From: an uncultured Lachnospiraceae bacterium
GTDB taxonomy: Bacteria; Bacillota; Clostridia; Lachnospirales; Lachnospiraceae
Reading direction: 5' to 3'
Assembly (NCBI GenBank): GCA_910577015.1
Contig: CAJTKU010000010.1
Location: 42,271-106,270 of the forward strand
DNA: 64,000 nucleotides
This document shows, in pieces, positions 1 to 8,762 of the stretch (its first letter is position 1; every line of letters begins with the position of its first letter). The notes under the pieces are model-generated. The model did not search any database and was not told where the DNA came from. It was given only the letters and a program-made list of their open reading frames with translations. The position numbers and the translations under genes are program-made.

Positions 1-603
1 GATAACGCCATAGACCCCTGCTTCCATGCACATATCCAATATACCCGATATATTATCCTCCGTATCATTGATAAAAGGCAAAATCGGGCTCAGCCACACA
101 ACAGTAGGTATCCCTGCATCGCGCAGTTCCTTTAAGACTGCAAAACGTTCCTTCGTTGTGCTCACATTCGGCTCGAGTTTTCTGCACAACTCTTCATCAT
201 AAGTAGTCAGGGTCATCTGCACCACACATTTCGTCTGTTCATTTATTTTCTGCAATAGGTCTAAATCCCGCAGGATACGGTTCGACTTCGTGATGACGGT
301 AAACCCGAACCCGTATTCATATATCAGGGACAATGCTTTACGGACATTCTCCAGTTCCAGCTCCAGCGGGATATACGGGTCTGTCATGGAACCCGTACCT
401 ATCATGCACTTTTTGCGCTTGTGTTTCAGGGCATGTTCCAGCAATGCAATGGCATTTTCCTTGACTTCAATATCTTCAAAAACATGCTCCATATGGTAAC
501 ATGCGCTTCTGGAATCACAATAAATGCATCCGTGCGAACAGCCGCGGTACAGGTTCATTCCGTTTTGTGCAGATAATATCCCTTTTGCCGTCACAAGATG
601 CAT
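1..603 (-). CDS. SPL-family radical SAM protein, C-terminal part beyond the window
   Basis: The reading frame is open from an ATG at 603 to the window edge (201 codons seen). A ribosome site GGAGG lies 7 nt before the ATG. Residues 22-29 read CSHGCIYC, the CxxxCxxC motif that binds the radical SAM 4Fe-4S cluster, and the next stretch (IGTGSMTDPYIPLE, TVITKSNRILRDLDLL) matches the spore-photoproduct-lyase-like/Rv2578c group. Members of that group are S-adenosylmethionine radical enzymes, mostly of unknown substrate. Real photolyase function is not implied; the C-terminal substrate region lies outside the window. The gene sits just downstream of the MerR/TipA-type regulator on the same strand. 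Confidence 0.85.
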   Translation of the reverse strand, partial: MHLVTAKGILSAQNGMNLYRGCSHGCIYCDSRSACYHMEHVFEDIEVKENAIALLEHALKHKRKKCMIGTGSMTDPYIPLELELENVRKALSLIYEYGFGFTVITKSNRILRDLDLLQKINEQTKCVVQMTLTTYDEELCRKLEPNVSTTKERFAVLKELRDAGIPTVVWLSPILPFINDTEDNISGILDMCMEAGVYGVI

Positions 604-643
604 TTATGTTCCTCCAAAATATTAGGCCCGCCTTACCTGGCGG

Positions 644-1378
644 CTATTTTCTCGCTTCGCAATAAACGGCTATTGCCCTGTTGACAAACCCTGCCGTCCC
701 GGCTCCGCCCGCCTTATCAATATTTGCAGTAAATTCTCCGCCATCTGCATACATTCTGCCCAGGCCTGAAAGAACCTCATCTGAGCATGTGTAAAAATGC
801 TCCGTAATGAAATCCTGTAACTTTTTCACAAGGCCCTGTGCCTCTTCAGAAGCAGGTTCCCCTTCGCGGATTGCGCCAAACTCTGCAAAAATCTGCATCA
901 TCTGCATATTGATGCCGGTCTGGCATTCTGCAGTCCTGCCCTTTGCCTTTTCTTCATACTCATGGTATTCCTTTGTGTTTCCCCATGCTTCTTTGGCCCG
1001 GGCTGCATATTCGTCTATTTTGCTTTTGTCAAAAACTGAAAAATCCATATTTTTTACTCCTGTCATTTTTATTCCACGCGCAAGATGAATCAGATTTTCC
1101 AGATGTTCCTTCTTTAACGTCAGCAGGTGAATCTGCTGTTCCAAAGCTGCTTTTTTGTCAAATGAAGGATTTTCCAGAATTTTCTTAATATCTTTTAGAG
1201 GAAACTCCAGTTCACGGAACAGTAAAATCTGCTGAAGCGTTTCCATGGCCGTATCGTCATACAGCCTGTAACCGGCCTGTGTGTATCCCGCGGGGTTTAA
1301 CAAGCCGATTTTGTCGTAATATTGCAGGGTGCGTATACTCACTCCCGTCAATCTGCTTACTTCCTTTACTGTCATCAT
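644..1378 (-). CDS. MerR-family regulator with TipAS ligand-binding domain
   Basis: 244 residues. The N-terminal 70 or so form a MerR winged helix (TVKEVSRLTGVSIRTLQYYDKIGLL), followed by a long dimerisation helix. The C-terminal ~115 residues (YHEYEEKAKGRTAE through GGAGTAGFVNRAIAVYC) match the TipAS domain, which in Streptomyces TipAL binds thiopeptide antibiotics. A GGAGGG ribosome site lies 7 nt before the ATG at 1378. Proteins of this type usually activate their own promoter, and a fitting 19-bp-spacer promoter lies immediately upstream (1406-1436). The ligand is unknown; it need not be a thiopeptide. No obvious exporter target is adjacent. Confidence 0.92.
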   Translation of the reverse strand: MMTVKEVSRLTGVSIRTLQYYDKIGLLNPAGYTQAGYRLYDDTAMETLQQILLFRELEFPLKDIKKILENPSFDKKAALEQQIHLLTLKKEHLENLIHLARGIKMTGVKNMDFSVFDKSKIDEYAARAKEAWGNTKEYHEYEEKAKGRTAECQTGINMQMMQIFAEFGAIREGEPASEEAQGLVKKLQDFITEHFYTCSDEVLSGLGRMYADGGEFTANIDKAGGAGTAGFVNRAIAVYCEARK

Positions 1379-1405
1379 ACGGATTCCCTCCTTCGTGGTA
1401 ACACC

Positions 1406-1436
1406 AGCATAAACTATTACGCTGCGTAGGAGTCAA
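1406..1436 (-). promoter_or_regulatory. MerR-type promoter with operator in a 19-bp spacer
   Basis: On the minus strand TTGACT (1436-1431) and TATGCT (1411-1406) are separated by 19 bp, the long spacer typical of promoters that MerR proteins untwist. Inside the spacer is the perfect inverted repeat TACGC-A-GCGTA (1418-1428). It points into the MerR/TipAS gene, so autoregulation is the natural reading. Confidence 0.7.
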
Positions 1437-1458
1437 TCATTTTTTTCAGATTACTTCG

Positions 1459-4053
1459 TCAAAAACCTTCTGTCCGTTTCGGCTTTTTGGATTGTATCCG
1501 CTGCACTTCCCTATATAATGCCGCCGCCTTTTTATGCCTGTTCAGTTGTTCATATAATCTTGCCAGCGCTTTCAATGCATATACATCTTCAGGCTCTATT
1601 TGCAATGCCTCCAGAAGAACCTCTTCCGCTTCCATTTCACGACCGTCTTGTTTGGATAGCAGTTTGCCTAATTCCGTCCGGGAATGGACATGTCGGGCGT
1701 CTATCCGCATCGCTTCCCGAAAAACTTCTTCAGCTTCTCTGTTCCGTCCCTGTCCTGATAGCAGAATGCCCAATTCCGTATGGGGATGCAGATTTTTGGG
1801 GTCAATCTCAAGCGCCTTACGAAATATTTCTTCCGCTTCCTTCTGACGCCGCTTTTGTCTGGAAATCAGCTTTCCCAGTTCCGTTCTGGACTGTATGTTA
1901 TCTTTGTCAATTTCTATGACTTCCCGAAAGATTTTCTCCGCTTCCCCTGCACGGCCTCTTTGTCCGGCAAGTAGCTTTCCCAGTTCGGTCCGGGACTGCA
2001 CATCCTCAGGATAATTGTCTACAACACTTCTGTATTTTTCTTCGGCAAGAACCTTATCTCCTGAATTCCTTGCCCAAATCCCCCACTCCGTATAAAGAAC
2101 GGCCATCAATCTGGAGCCGTCTATACCGGGCGCAATCCGGTTTAATACTGCTTTCGCTTTCCTATGTGGCTCGGATGCATCTTCAGGGGCATCAGACCAC
2201 AGATAACCCAGGCACAAACGCGCCTTCCCTGCGTCCGTCAGATTGCATGTGTGATTTTCCACACGGTCATATATGATGTCCATATAATCCCTGTATGTTA
2301 TCTCTTTCATAAAGTATTTTTTGCTGTTATTAAAATCATTTTTCCTAACCGAATTATCCAGAAAAGTTTCAATCTCATCCTCATTCATGTATTCCAGCAG
2401 ATGTTGCATGATACTGTTGATGTAATTCTCTTCTTTAGCCGTTTTTTTAACATCCTGAAAAAGAAAAAACAGCTCTGCAATTACATCATGCTTGGGCTCT
2501 AAAGCATCGTTACGGAACTTAACAGGTTCCCTGTGATGTGACACAAACTTTTCTTTTAAGAAACTTCTGAACTTCTTTGCATCTATTTTAAAATATTTGC
2601 AAAACAGCGGAATGGGTGTCGGCATTTTAAATACGCTTAACGCTGCAATTACACCATACAGCTCTGTCCGCGTATAGGAATCGCCCTTTCCGAATTCCTC
2701 TTCTATAAAGCTTCCCCACTCCTCCCAATCCAGTATAATCCTTCCGGACTTTGAAGCATTATTCTGCAGCACAAAAAGGGTACGGTAAATCAGTTCTATC
2801 GTACTGACAGCTGGATTATCATATTTTTTCAATATCTCCCCGATAATCCCAAAACTGTCTTTTTCTTTTATTGTTCCTTCTTTCGCAAAAAAGCAAACGC
2901 ATTTTTCCAGAATCTTTTTCCTTCTTTTCGGCGTATCCGGAAACGCGCGGGATTCAAAATCTTTTAACTGAAATGCAGATAGAAATTGTTTTAAGCCCTG
3001 CAATACCACCATCCGGGCACCGTCAAACCAATATTTCAGGCAGTCCTGTTCCGGGTCTGCAAGCAATGCGAGCCTGTTTGCCCTCTCCGCCATGATAAGC
3101 TGTATCTTCCTGTTGTCGGTACACTTATTCTGCAAATTCGCAAAAGATACCTTATCCCCATAAGGATTATCTATGCAGACAAGCGCCCTTTGCCCGGCAG
3201 GCACGGACGCCGTCAGGCAGTCCCAAAATGCGCCTGCCTTCTGCGGCGTAATCTCTATCTTATCCGACAGGGACAGCCAGACTGCCATTTTTCCTTCGGA
3301 CGCCCACTGCACGGCCGCCCGCATCATCAGGCTTGTCTTCCCAAAACCTCCGTTTCCGGCAATGATGACGGGATAACCGCCCTCTGCCAGTTCCATAACC
3401 CTTTGAACGGCATCCTTATGCGGGACATCGTGTCCTGCACTGATTACCCGAAACATCGTTTCAAACCGAGTGTCCACCATATAATAATTCTTCCTGTCCA
3501 AATCGGTACATGCGCGCTTTGCTTTCACAATACGCTCCGGTGAAATAAGAACTGCTATATTGCTGATGTCCTGCTGCCTTAATGCTTCTGCCAGTCTGGA
3601 AATACTTTTGAAATTTTCCTGTAAAGCCATGACTGCATCCGATAACTTTTCCAGTTTATTCTGGGTCAGTACATCATGCAGCCATTCCGCAAAATCAGGA
3701 ATCTCCATCCAACTTTCCAAAAGGTACGCAGACAGGATTTCCGCTTCCTCCCTGCTTGCAATGCTTTCCGAAACCATGTCCTTTGCGCCCGGCAAAACAT
3801 CGCGCTGCAGGCAGGACTCCCAATAGTCCAGGATATCCTTTTCACGCGGCTCTCCCAGGTCTTCCTTTCTGTATCTGCGGTATTCGCAATAAGAATCGTA
3901 CGCCTTTTTCGATTGCTCCCGTATGGCCTTTTTCGTTTCCTCCACATGGGAGTTTTTCCTGTTTTTCAAATAATCGAAAATCGTTATGACGGAGCCTGCC
4001 GCTCCAATCCCCTGATATAATAAATCCAAAACCGTTTCTATTATAGTACTCAT
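1459..4053 (-). CDS. STAND-type P-loop NTPase with C-terminal TPR repeats
   Basis: 864 residues. Residues 1-200 match nothing I recognise; residues 6-28 are hydrophobic/amphipathic and the rest is charged and helical. Residues 231-241 hold a Walker A loop (AGNGGFGKTS) and 291-296 a Walker B strand (LVCIDN), followed by a helical region. From about residue 690 there are roughly five TPR units with a repeated SRTELGKLL...EAEEIFREAL pattern. NTPase plus repeat sensor plus variable N-terminal domain is the architecture of STAND proteins, which in bacteria include anti-phage Avs-like proteins and transcription activators. No partner gene lies beside it, so a stand-alone sensor is possible. A defence role is inference only; the N-terminal effector is unassigned. 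Confidence 0.8.
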   Translation of the reverse strand: MSTIIETVLDLLYQGIGAAGSVITIFDYLKNRKNSHVEETKKAIREQSKKAYDSYCEYRRYRKEDLGEPREKDILDYWESCLQRDVLPGAKDMVSESIASREEAEILSAYLLESWMEIPDFAEWLHDVLTQNKLEKLSDAVMALQENFKSISRLAEALRQQDISNIAVLISPERIVKAKRACTDLDRKNYYMVDTRFETMFRVISAGHDVPHKDAVQRVMELAEGGYPVIIAGNGGFGKTSLMMRAAVQWASEGKMAVWLSLSDKIEITPQKAGAFWDCLTASVPAGQRALVCIDNPYGDKVSFANLQNKCTDNRKIQLIMAERANRLALLADPEQDCLKYWFDGARMVVLQGLKQFLSAFQLKDFESRAFPDTPKRRKKILEKCVCFFAKEGTIKEKDSFGIIGEILKKYDNPAVSTIELIYRTLFVLQNNASKSGRIILDWEEWGSFIEEEFGKGDSYTRTELYGVIAALSVFKMPTPIPLFCKYFKIDAKKFRSFLKEKFVSHHREPVKFRNDALEPKHDVIAELFFLFQDVKKTAKEENYINSIMQHLLEYMNEDEIETFLDNSVRKNDFNNSKKYFMKEITYRDYMDIIYDRVENHTCNLTDAGKARLCLGYLWSDAPEDASEPHRKAKAVLNRIAPGIDGSRLMAVLYTEWGIWARNSGDKVLAEEKYRSVVDNYPEDVQSRTELGKLLAGQRGRAGEAEKIFREVIEIDKDNIQSRTELGKLISRQKRRQKEAEEIFRKALEIDPKNLHPHTELGILLSGQGRNREAEEVFREAMRIDARHVHSRTELGKLLSKQDGREMEAEEVLLEALQIEPEDVYALKALARLYEQLNRHKKAAALYREVQRIQSKKPKRTEGF

Positions 4054-4134
4054 CGCTGTTCCCCCTATGTATCGTACAATGTTTATCCGCTGATTCTTTT
4101 CGCAGTTTGAAGATTATCACTTCAATGCATGTTC

Positions 4135-4656
4135 TTAGCTCTTTGATTTCAGATAATCTAAAATCCTATATGTAACCGGTTTGAAAATAATATAAAAAAC
4201 ATACCCTAGCATTGCCCCAATCACATTTGTAATTAAATCCGTGATATCCGAAGACCTTGTTCCATTTAAAAGCGGCTGCAATACTTCAATCGTCAGACTC
4301 ATCAGGAAACAGGATAAAACTGTGCGACCAAACCCGGCCGTTCCATTCCGGGTCAAAGGAAACAGGAAGCCAAACGGCATGGTCATGATGACGTTTAATA
4401 TTATCTGCCTGAAAAAATCCCCTCTTCCTTTTAAAACATCTATAAACGGCACCATGTTCATGGGCGTATAGGGATGATTCAGTACAAACGGGATAGCTGT
4501 GATAACCGGCATCAGGGTAAAATACAGTACAAAGGAAAGATACAGATACATTAGCGTATTGACAAGCAATATATCTTTCCCTTTTATTTTCCACTTGCGA
4601 AAAAAAACAAAAGCATATAAGAGAGCAAGAGCCGTAAAATCTATCCAGTATTTCAA
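4135..4656 (-). CDS. VanZ-like membrane protein
   Basis: About 173 residues with 4-5 hydrophobic segments and the VanZ-family pattern: a loop NMVPFIDVLKG, then NVIMTMPFGFLFPL and the C-terminal SSDITDLITNVIGAMLGY. VanZ of Tn1546 gives low-level teicoplanin resistance, but most clostridial homologues have no known role. The start chosen is a TTG at 4656 with AAGGG 5 nt upstream; an in-frame TTG at 4674 is the alternative. It follows no van genes, so no glycopeptide resistance cluster is implied. Confidence 0.85.
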   Translation of the reverse strand: MKYWIDFTALALLYAFVFFRKWKIKGKDILLVNTLMYLYLSFVLYFTLMPVITAIPFVLNHPYTPMNMVPFIDVLKGRGDFFRQIILNVIMTMPFGFLFPLTRNGTAGFGRTVLSCFLMSLTIEVLQPLLNGTRSSDITDLITNVIGAMLGYVFYIIFKPVTYRILDYLKSKS

Positions 4657-4752
4657 AATATCCCTTCTTTCCAATTCCGATTCATATTCTTTATTATAAA
4701 ATATTTATCTGCCGCATGCAATGCAAAATGCAGGCCCCCTCACTGCCGTACC

Positions 4753-4781
4753 TTGACAAGCCGTCAGACTCCCTTTATGAT
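4753..4781 (+). promoter_or_regulatory. Sigma-A-type promoter for the membrane protein at 4820
   Basis: TTGACA (4753-4758), a 17-bp spacer and TATGAT (4776-4781) match the vegetative promoter consensus and lie about 40 bp before the start of the plus-strand gene at 4820. Confidence 0.7.
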
Positions 4782-4819
4782 AGTACATATGAAATCTACA
4801 CAAAAAGGCGGAAAAAAAT

Positions 4820-5563
4820 ATGGCTGCAATGGATGAATTTAGGGAAGAACGGGAAAAGATAAAAAGCCAGCCCCTGAAAAAAAGACTGGCTTATTTCTGG
4901 TGTTATTACAAATGGTTTGCCATTATCGGCGTTATACTTATCGTTGCGGTAGTTTCCACCGTATACGGCATACTCACCAGAACCACAAGCGCCCTGTACG
5001 GCGTGGTGGTAAACAGTATTACGCTCGGTGATGGAGACGCCTTTATGCAGGACTTTACGGACTACGCCGAACTTGATATAAAGAAATACCACGCAGAAAT
5101 AAACGCCTCCCTGATTATCGGCAGCGAAGTGGATGAAACCACTTTAAATTCCTCCCAGTTTATCATGGTATATATGGCGGCGCAGGATTTGGATTTCGCC
5201 GTTATGGAGCCTGATACATTCGGCAGGTTTACCTACAACGACATTTATCTGGATTTGCGGGAGTGTTTTAGCGCGGAAGAATTGGAAGCCATGTCCGATA
5301 AGCTTTATTACATGGATAAGGCCGTTCTTGACATGATAAATGAAATGACTGCGGCGGAAGAATCCACCGAAAACATAGCGCTTCCCGACCCGTTTTCACC
5401 TGAATTAATGGAAGAACCGGTACCGGTGGGCATTAATATCAGCGGTTGCAGCAAATTTATGGATGTCTACTTTTATGAAGGGGGAACTGCCTACCTTGGT
5501 ATCACGGCAAACTCCCCCCATGTAGATATGGTAAAAACATTTCTTGCTTTTTTATTTGACTAA
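4820..5563 (+). CDS. Single-pass membrane protein of unknown function
   Basis: 247 residues. A charged amphipathic N-terminus (EFREEREKIKSQPLKKRLAYF) precedes one membrane segment at about 33-52 (WFAIIGVILIVAVVSTVYG); the rest is an acidic, presumably extracytoplasmic domain without a signal cleavage site. I do not recognise a named domain, though similar N-in single-pass proteins are common in Lachnospiraceae. It has its own promoter (4753-4781) and a purine-rich ribosome site. Its last 12 bp overlap the 3' end of convergent gatB, so its transcript is antisense to the gatB tail. Confidence 0.75.
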   Translation: MAAMDEFREEREKIKSQPLKKRLAYFWCYYKWFAIIGVILIVAVVSTVYGILTRTTSALYGVVVNSITLGDGDAFMQDFTDYAELDIKKYHAEINASLIIGSEVDETTLNSSQFIMVYMAAQDLDFAVMEPDTFGRFTYNDIYLDLRECFSAEELEAMSDKLYYMDKAVLDMINEMTAAEESTENIALPDPFSPELMEEPVPVGINISGCSKFMDVYFYEGGTAYLGITANSPHVDMVKTFLAFLFD

Positions 5564-6988
5564 AAGTTCTTTTAAAAGACTGTTCACCATGCCGGGGTCT
5601 GCTTTCCCCTGCATGGCTTTCATGGTCTGCCCCACCAGAAAACCGATGGCTTTTTCTTTCCCGTTCCGGTAATCCGCCACGGACTGTGGATTTGCGGCAA
5701 TGACCTCTTCCACGGTTTTTTGCAAAGCGTCCGCATCTCCCACCGTTTTAAGTCCTTTTTCTTCCACATAAACCTTGGGACTGACGTTATTTTCAAACAT
5801 CACTTCAAATACTTCTTTTGCTACGGAAGTAGTAATCACTTTTTCATCCACAAGCCCTATCAGTTCCGCCAGATTTTCCGGTGAAAAGCGGATGTCCTCC
5901 GCGTCCATCTCCTTTTCCTTCAAAAGACGAAGGGTTTCCCCCATCAGCCAGTTGCTCACTTTTTTAGGCTGCCCGCTGATGGCTGCCGCCGCCTCAAACA
6001 AATCCGCCATATGCTTGGAAGCAGTGATAATGGAGATATCGTATTCCGGAATGACAAATTCCTTCCGGTATCTTTCCATTTTGGCGTCCCTAAATTCCGG
6101 CAGGGACGACTTTATCCGCAAAATCCATGCATCGTCTATCTCTACCGGCGCCAAATCCGGCTCAGGGAAATACCGGTAATCCTGCGCGTCTTCCTTGGAG
6201 CGCATGGGATAAGAACATTCCTTGGCGTCATCCCATCTTCTGGTTTCCTGAATTACCTCTCCTCCTTCCTCCAGAAGGGCAATCTGACGGGCGCGCTCCC
6301 CCTCTATTGCACGGGTGATGGCTTTAAAAGAGTTTAAGTTTTTCATCTCCGTTCTGGTACCGAACTCCTCTGCCCCTTCTTCCCGCACGGAAATGTTGAC
6401 ATCCGCCCGCATGGAGCCTTCCTGAAGTTTACAGTCGGAAGCGCCGATATACTGTATCGTCTCACGCAGCTTTTCCAGATAGGCAATCACCTCGTCCGCA
6501 TTTCTCATATCCGGCTCTGAGACAATTTCAATCAGGGGAACGCCGGAACGGTTGTAATCCACCAGCGATACTTCCTCCCATTCATCATGAATCAATTTTC
6601 CGGCATCCTCCTCCATATGGATTTCATGAATGCCGACTTTCTTTTTGCCGGACGGCGTTTCTATCTCCACGTACCCGTTTATGCAGATGGGAAAATAAAG
6701 CTGGGATATCTGGTAATTCTGCGGATTGTCGGGATAAAAATAATTTTTCCTGTCAAACCGGCAGCTTTTATTTATCTCACAGTTGGCGGCAATCCCCACT
6801 GCAAGGGCGTATTCCACCACCTGTTTATTGAGCACGGGCAGCGAGCCCGGCATCCCCGTACAGACCGGACAGGTATGGGTATTGGGGGCTCCCCCGAAAG
6901 CCGTGGAGCAGCCGCAGAAAATCTTGGTTTTGGTGGCAAGTTCCACATGCACCTCAAGTCCTATGACCGTTTCATATTGTTTCTCCAC
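5552..6988 (-). CDS. gatB: Asp-tRNA(Asn)/Glu-tRNA(Gln) amidotransferase subunit B
   Basis: 478 residues starting VEKQYETVIGLEVH. GatB is the kinase subunit that phosphorylates the mischarged aminoacyl end and accepts ammonia from GatA. Visible family marks include CGCSTAFG and TCPVCTGMPG, RKNYFYPDNPQNYQISQ and DYNRSGVPLIEIVSEPDM, with the C-terminal helical tRNA-binding YqeY-like tail. The start is a GTG at 6988: an AGGAGG lies 7 nt before it and overlaps the end of gatA. An upstream in-frame TTG at 7012 lacks a ribosome site. Last gene of aspS-gatCAB. Confidence 0.97.
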   Translation of the reverse strand: MEKQYETVIGLEVHVELATKTKIFCGCSTAFGGAPNTHTCPVCTGMPGSLPVLNKQVVEYALAVGIAANCEINKSCRFDRKNYFYPDNPQNYQISQLYFPICINGYVEIETPSGKKKVGIHEIHMEEDAGKLIHDEWEEVSLVDYNRSGVPLIEIVSEPDMRNADEVIAYLEKLRETIQYIGASDCKLQEGSMRADVNISVREEGAEEFGTRTEMKNLNSFKAITRAIEGERARQIALLEEGGEVIQETRRWDDAKECSYPMRSKEDAQDYRYFPEPDLAPVEIDDAWILRIKSSLPEFRDAKMERYRKEFVIPEYDISIITASKHMADLFEAAAAISGQPKKVSNWLMGETLRLLKEKEMDAEDIRFSPENLAELIGLVDEKVITTSVAKEVFEVMFENNVSPKVYVEEKGLKTVGDADALQKTVEEVIAANPQSVADYRNGKEKAIGFLVGQTMKAMQGKADPGMVNSLLKELLVK

Positions 6989-6990
6989 CT

Positions 6991-8445
6991 TTACGCCTCC
7001 TTTCCTGTGCAAATGACGCTGCGCTCATAGGCATATGCAGCCCGAAGCAGCTTCTTTTCCTGAAAACAATCCCCGATAAGCTGAAGGCCAATGGGCAGGC
7101 CCTTTGCATCCTTTCCGCAGGGGACGCTTATGGCGCAAAGCCCCGCCAGGTTCGCGGAAATCGTATAGATATCCCCCAGATACATTTTAATGGGGTCTTT
7201 TAGGGAAGTTCCCAGCACAGGCGCCGTCGTGGGCGCCGCAGGCCCCAGTATAATATCGTATTTTTCAAATGCATCGTCAAAAGCTTTCTTTATCAACGCC
7301 CTGACGCGCAGCGCCTTCAGGTAATAGGCGTCATAGTATCCCGAACTCAGCACAAAAGAACCCAGCATGATACGCCGCTTAACCTCCGCCCCGAAGCCTT
7401 CGCTCCTAGTCTTCTTGTACATATTGTGCAGGCCTTCATACTCTTCCGTACGGTAACCGTATTTAATGCCGTCAAAGCGTTCCAGATTGGAGCTTGCCTC
7501 CGCCGCCGCAATCGTGTAATAGGCCGGAATGGCATAGTCCACAAGGCTTAAATCAAACTCTTCCAGAACTGCGCCCTTTTCCTCCAGCGCTTTTGCCGCC
7601 TGCAAAACAGCTTCCTTTACCTCGGGATGCAATCCTTCCCCGAAATAATCCCTCGGAATGCCGATACGCATCCCTTTCACATCTTCTGTCAGGGCATCCA
7701 GAAAGTCTGTATCTTCCCTTTTCACGGAAGTGGAATCTTTCGCGTCATGCTTTGCAAGCGCCTCCAGAAGGGCGGCACAGTCGGTTACGTCCTTCGTCAG
7801 CGGCCCAATCTGGTCCAGGGAAGACGCGTAAGCGATTAACCCATAGCGGGAAACTGTCCCGTAGGTAGGCTTCAGCCCAACCACGCCGCAGAAAGAAGCC
7901 GGCTGGCGGATGGAACCGCCCGTATCGGAGCCCAATGCAAAGAAACATTCCCCTGCCGCCACCGCAGCGGCAGAGCCGCCTGACGAGCCCCCCGGCACAT
8001 GCTCTGCATTGCTGGGGTTGCGGGTGATGCCAAATGCCGATGTCTCCGTGGTAGAGCCCATTGCAAATTCATCCATGTTGGTCTTTCCCAATATAACCGC
8101 CCCCGCCCTTTCCAGTTCCACCACTGCCTGTGCGGAAAAAGAAGGCACAAAGTTTCCGAGTATTTTTGAAGAACAGGTTGTCAGCGTTCCTTTGGTACAA
8201 ATATTATCCTTGACGGCGGCAGGCACGCCGGCAAGCGGCCCCGTGATTTCCCCGGCCTCTATTTTTTTCTGCACCTGCTCCGCCTTTTTGATTGCGCCTT
8301 CGGCGTCAAAGGTGACATAGCAGTGCAGCAAATCTTCTTTTTGCGCTGCCACTTCCCGCACGGCCTCTACCGCCTGCATTGCCGTCACTTCGCCCGCCTT
8401 AATTTTTGCGGACAGCTCCACTGCCGTCAAATCCAGTATGCTCAT
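6991..8445 (-). CDS. gatA: Asp-tRNA(Asn)/Glu-tRNA(Gln) amidotransferase subunit A
   Basis: 484 residues, full length. An amidase-signature protein that hydrolyses glutamine and passes ammonia to GatB. The catalytic Lys79 (AGVPAAVKDN), cis-Ser154 (PGGSSGGS) and nucleophile Ser178 (GSDTGGSIRQPAS) are all present, so the enzyme should be active. The ATG at 8445 has AGGAGG in front and begins 11 nt after the gatC stop; gatB starts 2 nt after the gatA stop, giving tight coupling of the three subunits. Confidence 0.98.
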   Translation of the reverse strand: MSILDLTAVELSAKIKAGEVTAMQAVEAVREVAAQKEDLLHCYVTFDAEGAIKKAEQVQKKIEAGEITGPLAGVPAAVKDNICTKGTLTTCSSKILGNFVPSFSAQAVVELERAGAVILGKTNMDEFAMGSTTETSAFGITRNPSNAEHVPGGSSGGSAAAVAAGECFFALGSDTGGSIRQPASFCGVVGLKPTYGTVSRYGLIAYASSLDQIGPLTKDVTDCAALLEALAKHDAKDSTSVKREDTDFLDALTEDVKGMRIGIPRDYFGEGLHPEVKEAVLQAAKALEEKGAVLEEFDLSLVDYAIPAYYTIAAAEASSNLERFDGIKYGYRTEEYEGLHNMYKKTRSEGFGAEVKRRIMLGSFVLSSGYYDAYYLKALRVRALIKKAFDDAFEKYDIILGPAAPTTAPVLGTSLKDPIKMYLGDIYTISANLAGLCAISVPCGKDAKGLPIGLQLIGDCFQEKKLLRAAYAYERSVICTGKEA

Positions 8446-8456
8446 GGAAACCCCTC

Positions 8457-8741
8457 CTAATCAAATGTGCGCGGCACAACAAACATGCCGTCCTTTTCCC
8501 CGGGTGCATTTTGCAGGATATTTTCCCTGTCATCCCCGTTCGTCACAACATCCTCCCTAAACACATTTTTAACCGGGAAGACATGGGACATGGGTTCCAC
8601 GCCCGCAGTGTCCAACTCATTCAGTTTATCAATATATTGCAGCATACTGTCCATATCCTTCCCCGCCGCTTCCTTCTCCTTCGGGGAAAGCTCCAACTTT
8701 GCCAGTATCCCGACATATTCCATTATTTCATCCGTAATCAT
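8457..8741 (-). CDS. gatC: Asp-tRNA(Asn)/Glu-tRNA(Gln) amidotransferase subunit C
   Basis: 94 residues, the normal size for GatC, which wraps around GatA and GatB and stabilises the complex. The N-terminal helix ITDEIMEYVGILAKLELS and the later LNELDTAGVEPMSHVFP and FREDVV segments are the family hallmarks. It lies between aspS (21 nt upstream) and gatA (11 nt downstream) on the same strand. Confidence 0.95.
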   Translation of the reverse strand: MITDEIMEYVGILAKLELSPKEKEAAGKDMDSMLQYIDKLNELDTAGVEPMSHVFPVKNVFREDVVTNGDDRENILQNAPGEKDGMFVVPRTFD

Positions 8742-8762
8742 GCTTTTTCTACCTCCTAAATC

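Noticed and set aside
1459..4674. STAND NTPase plus VanZ plus MerR as a multi-gene defence operon
   Set aside because: VanZ has its own start and is a common solo gene, MerR has its own promoter, and nothing ties them functionally.
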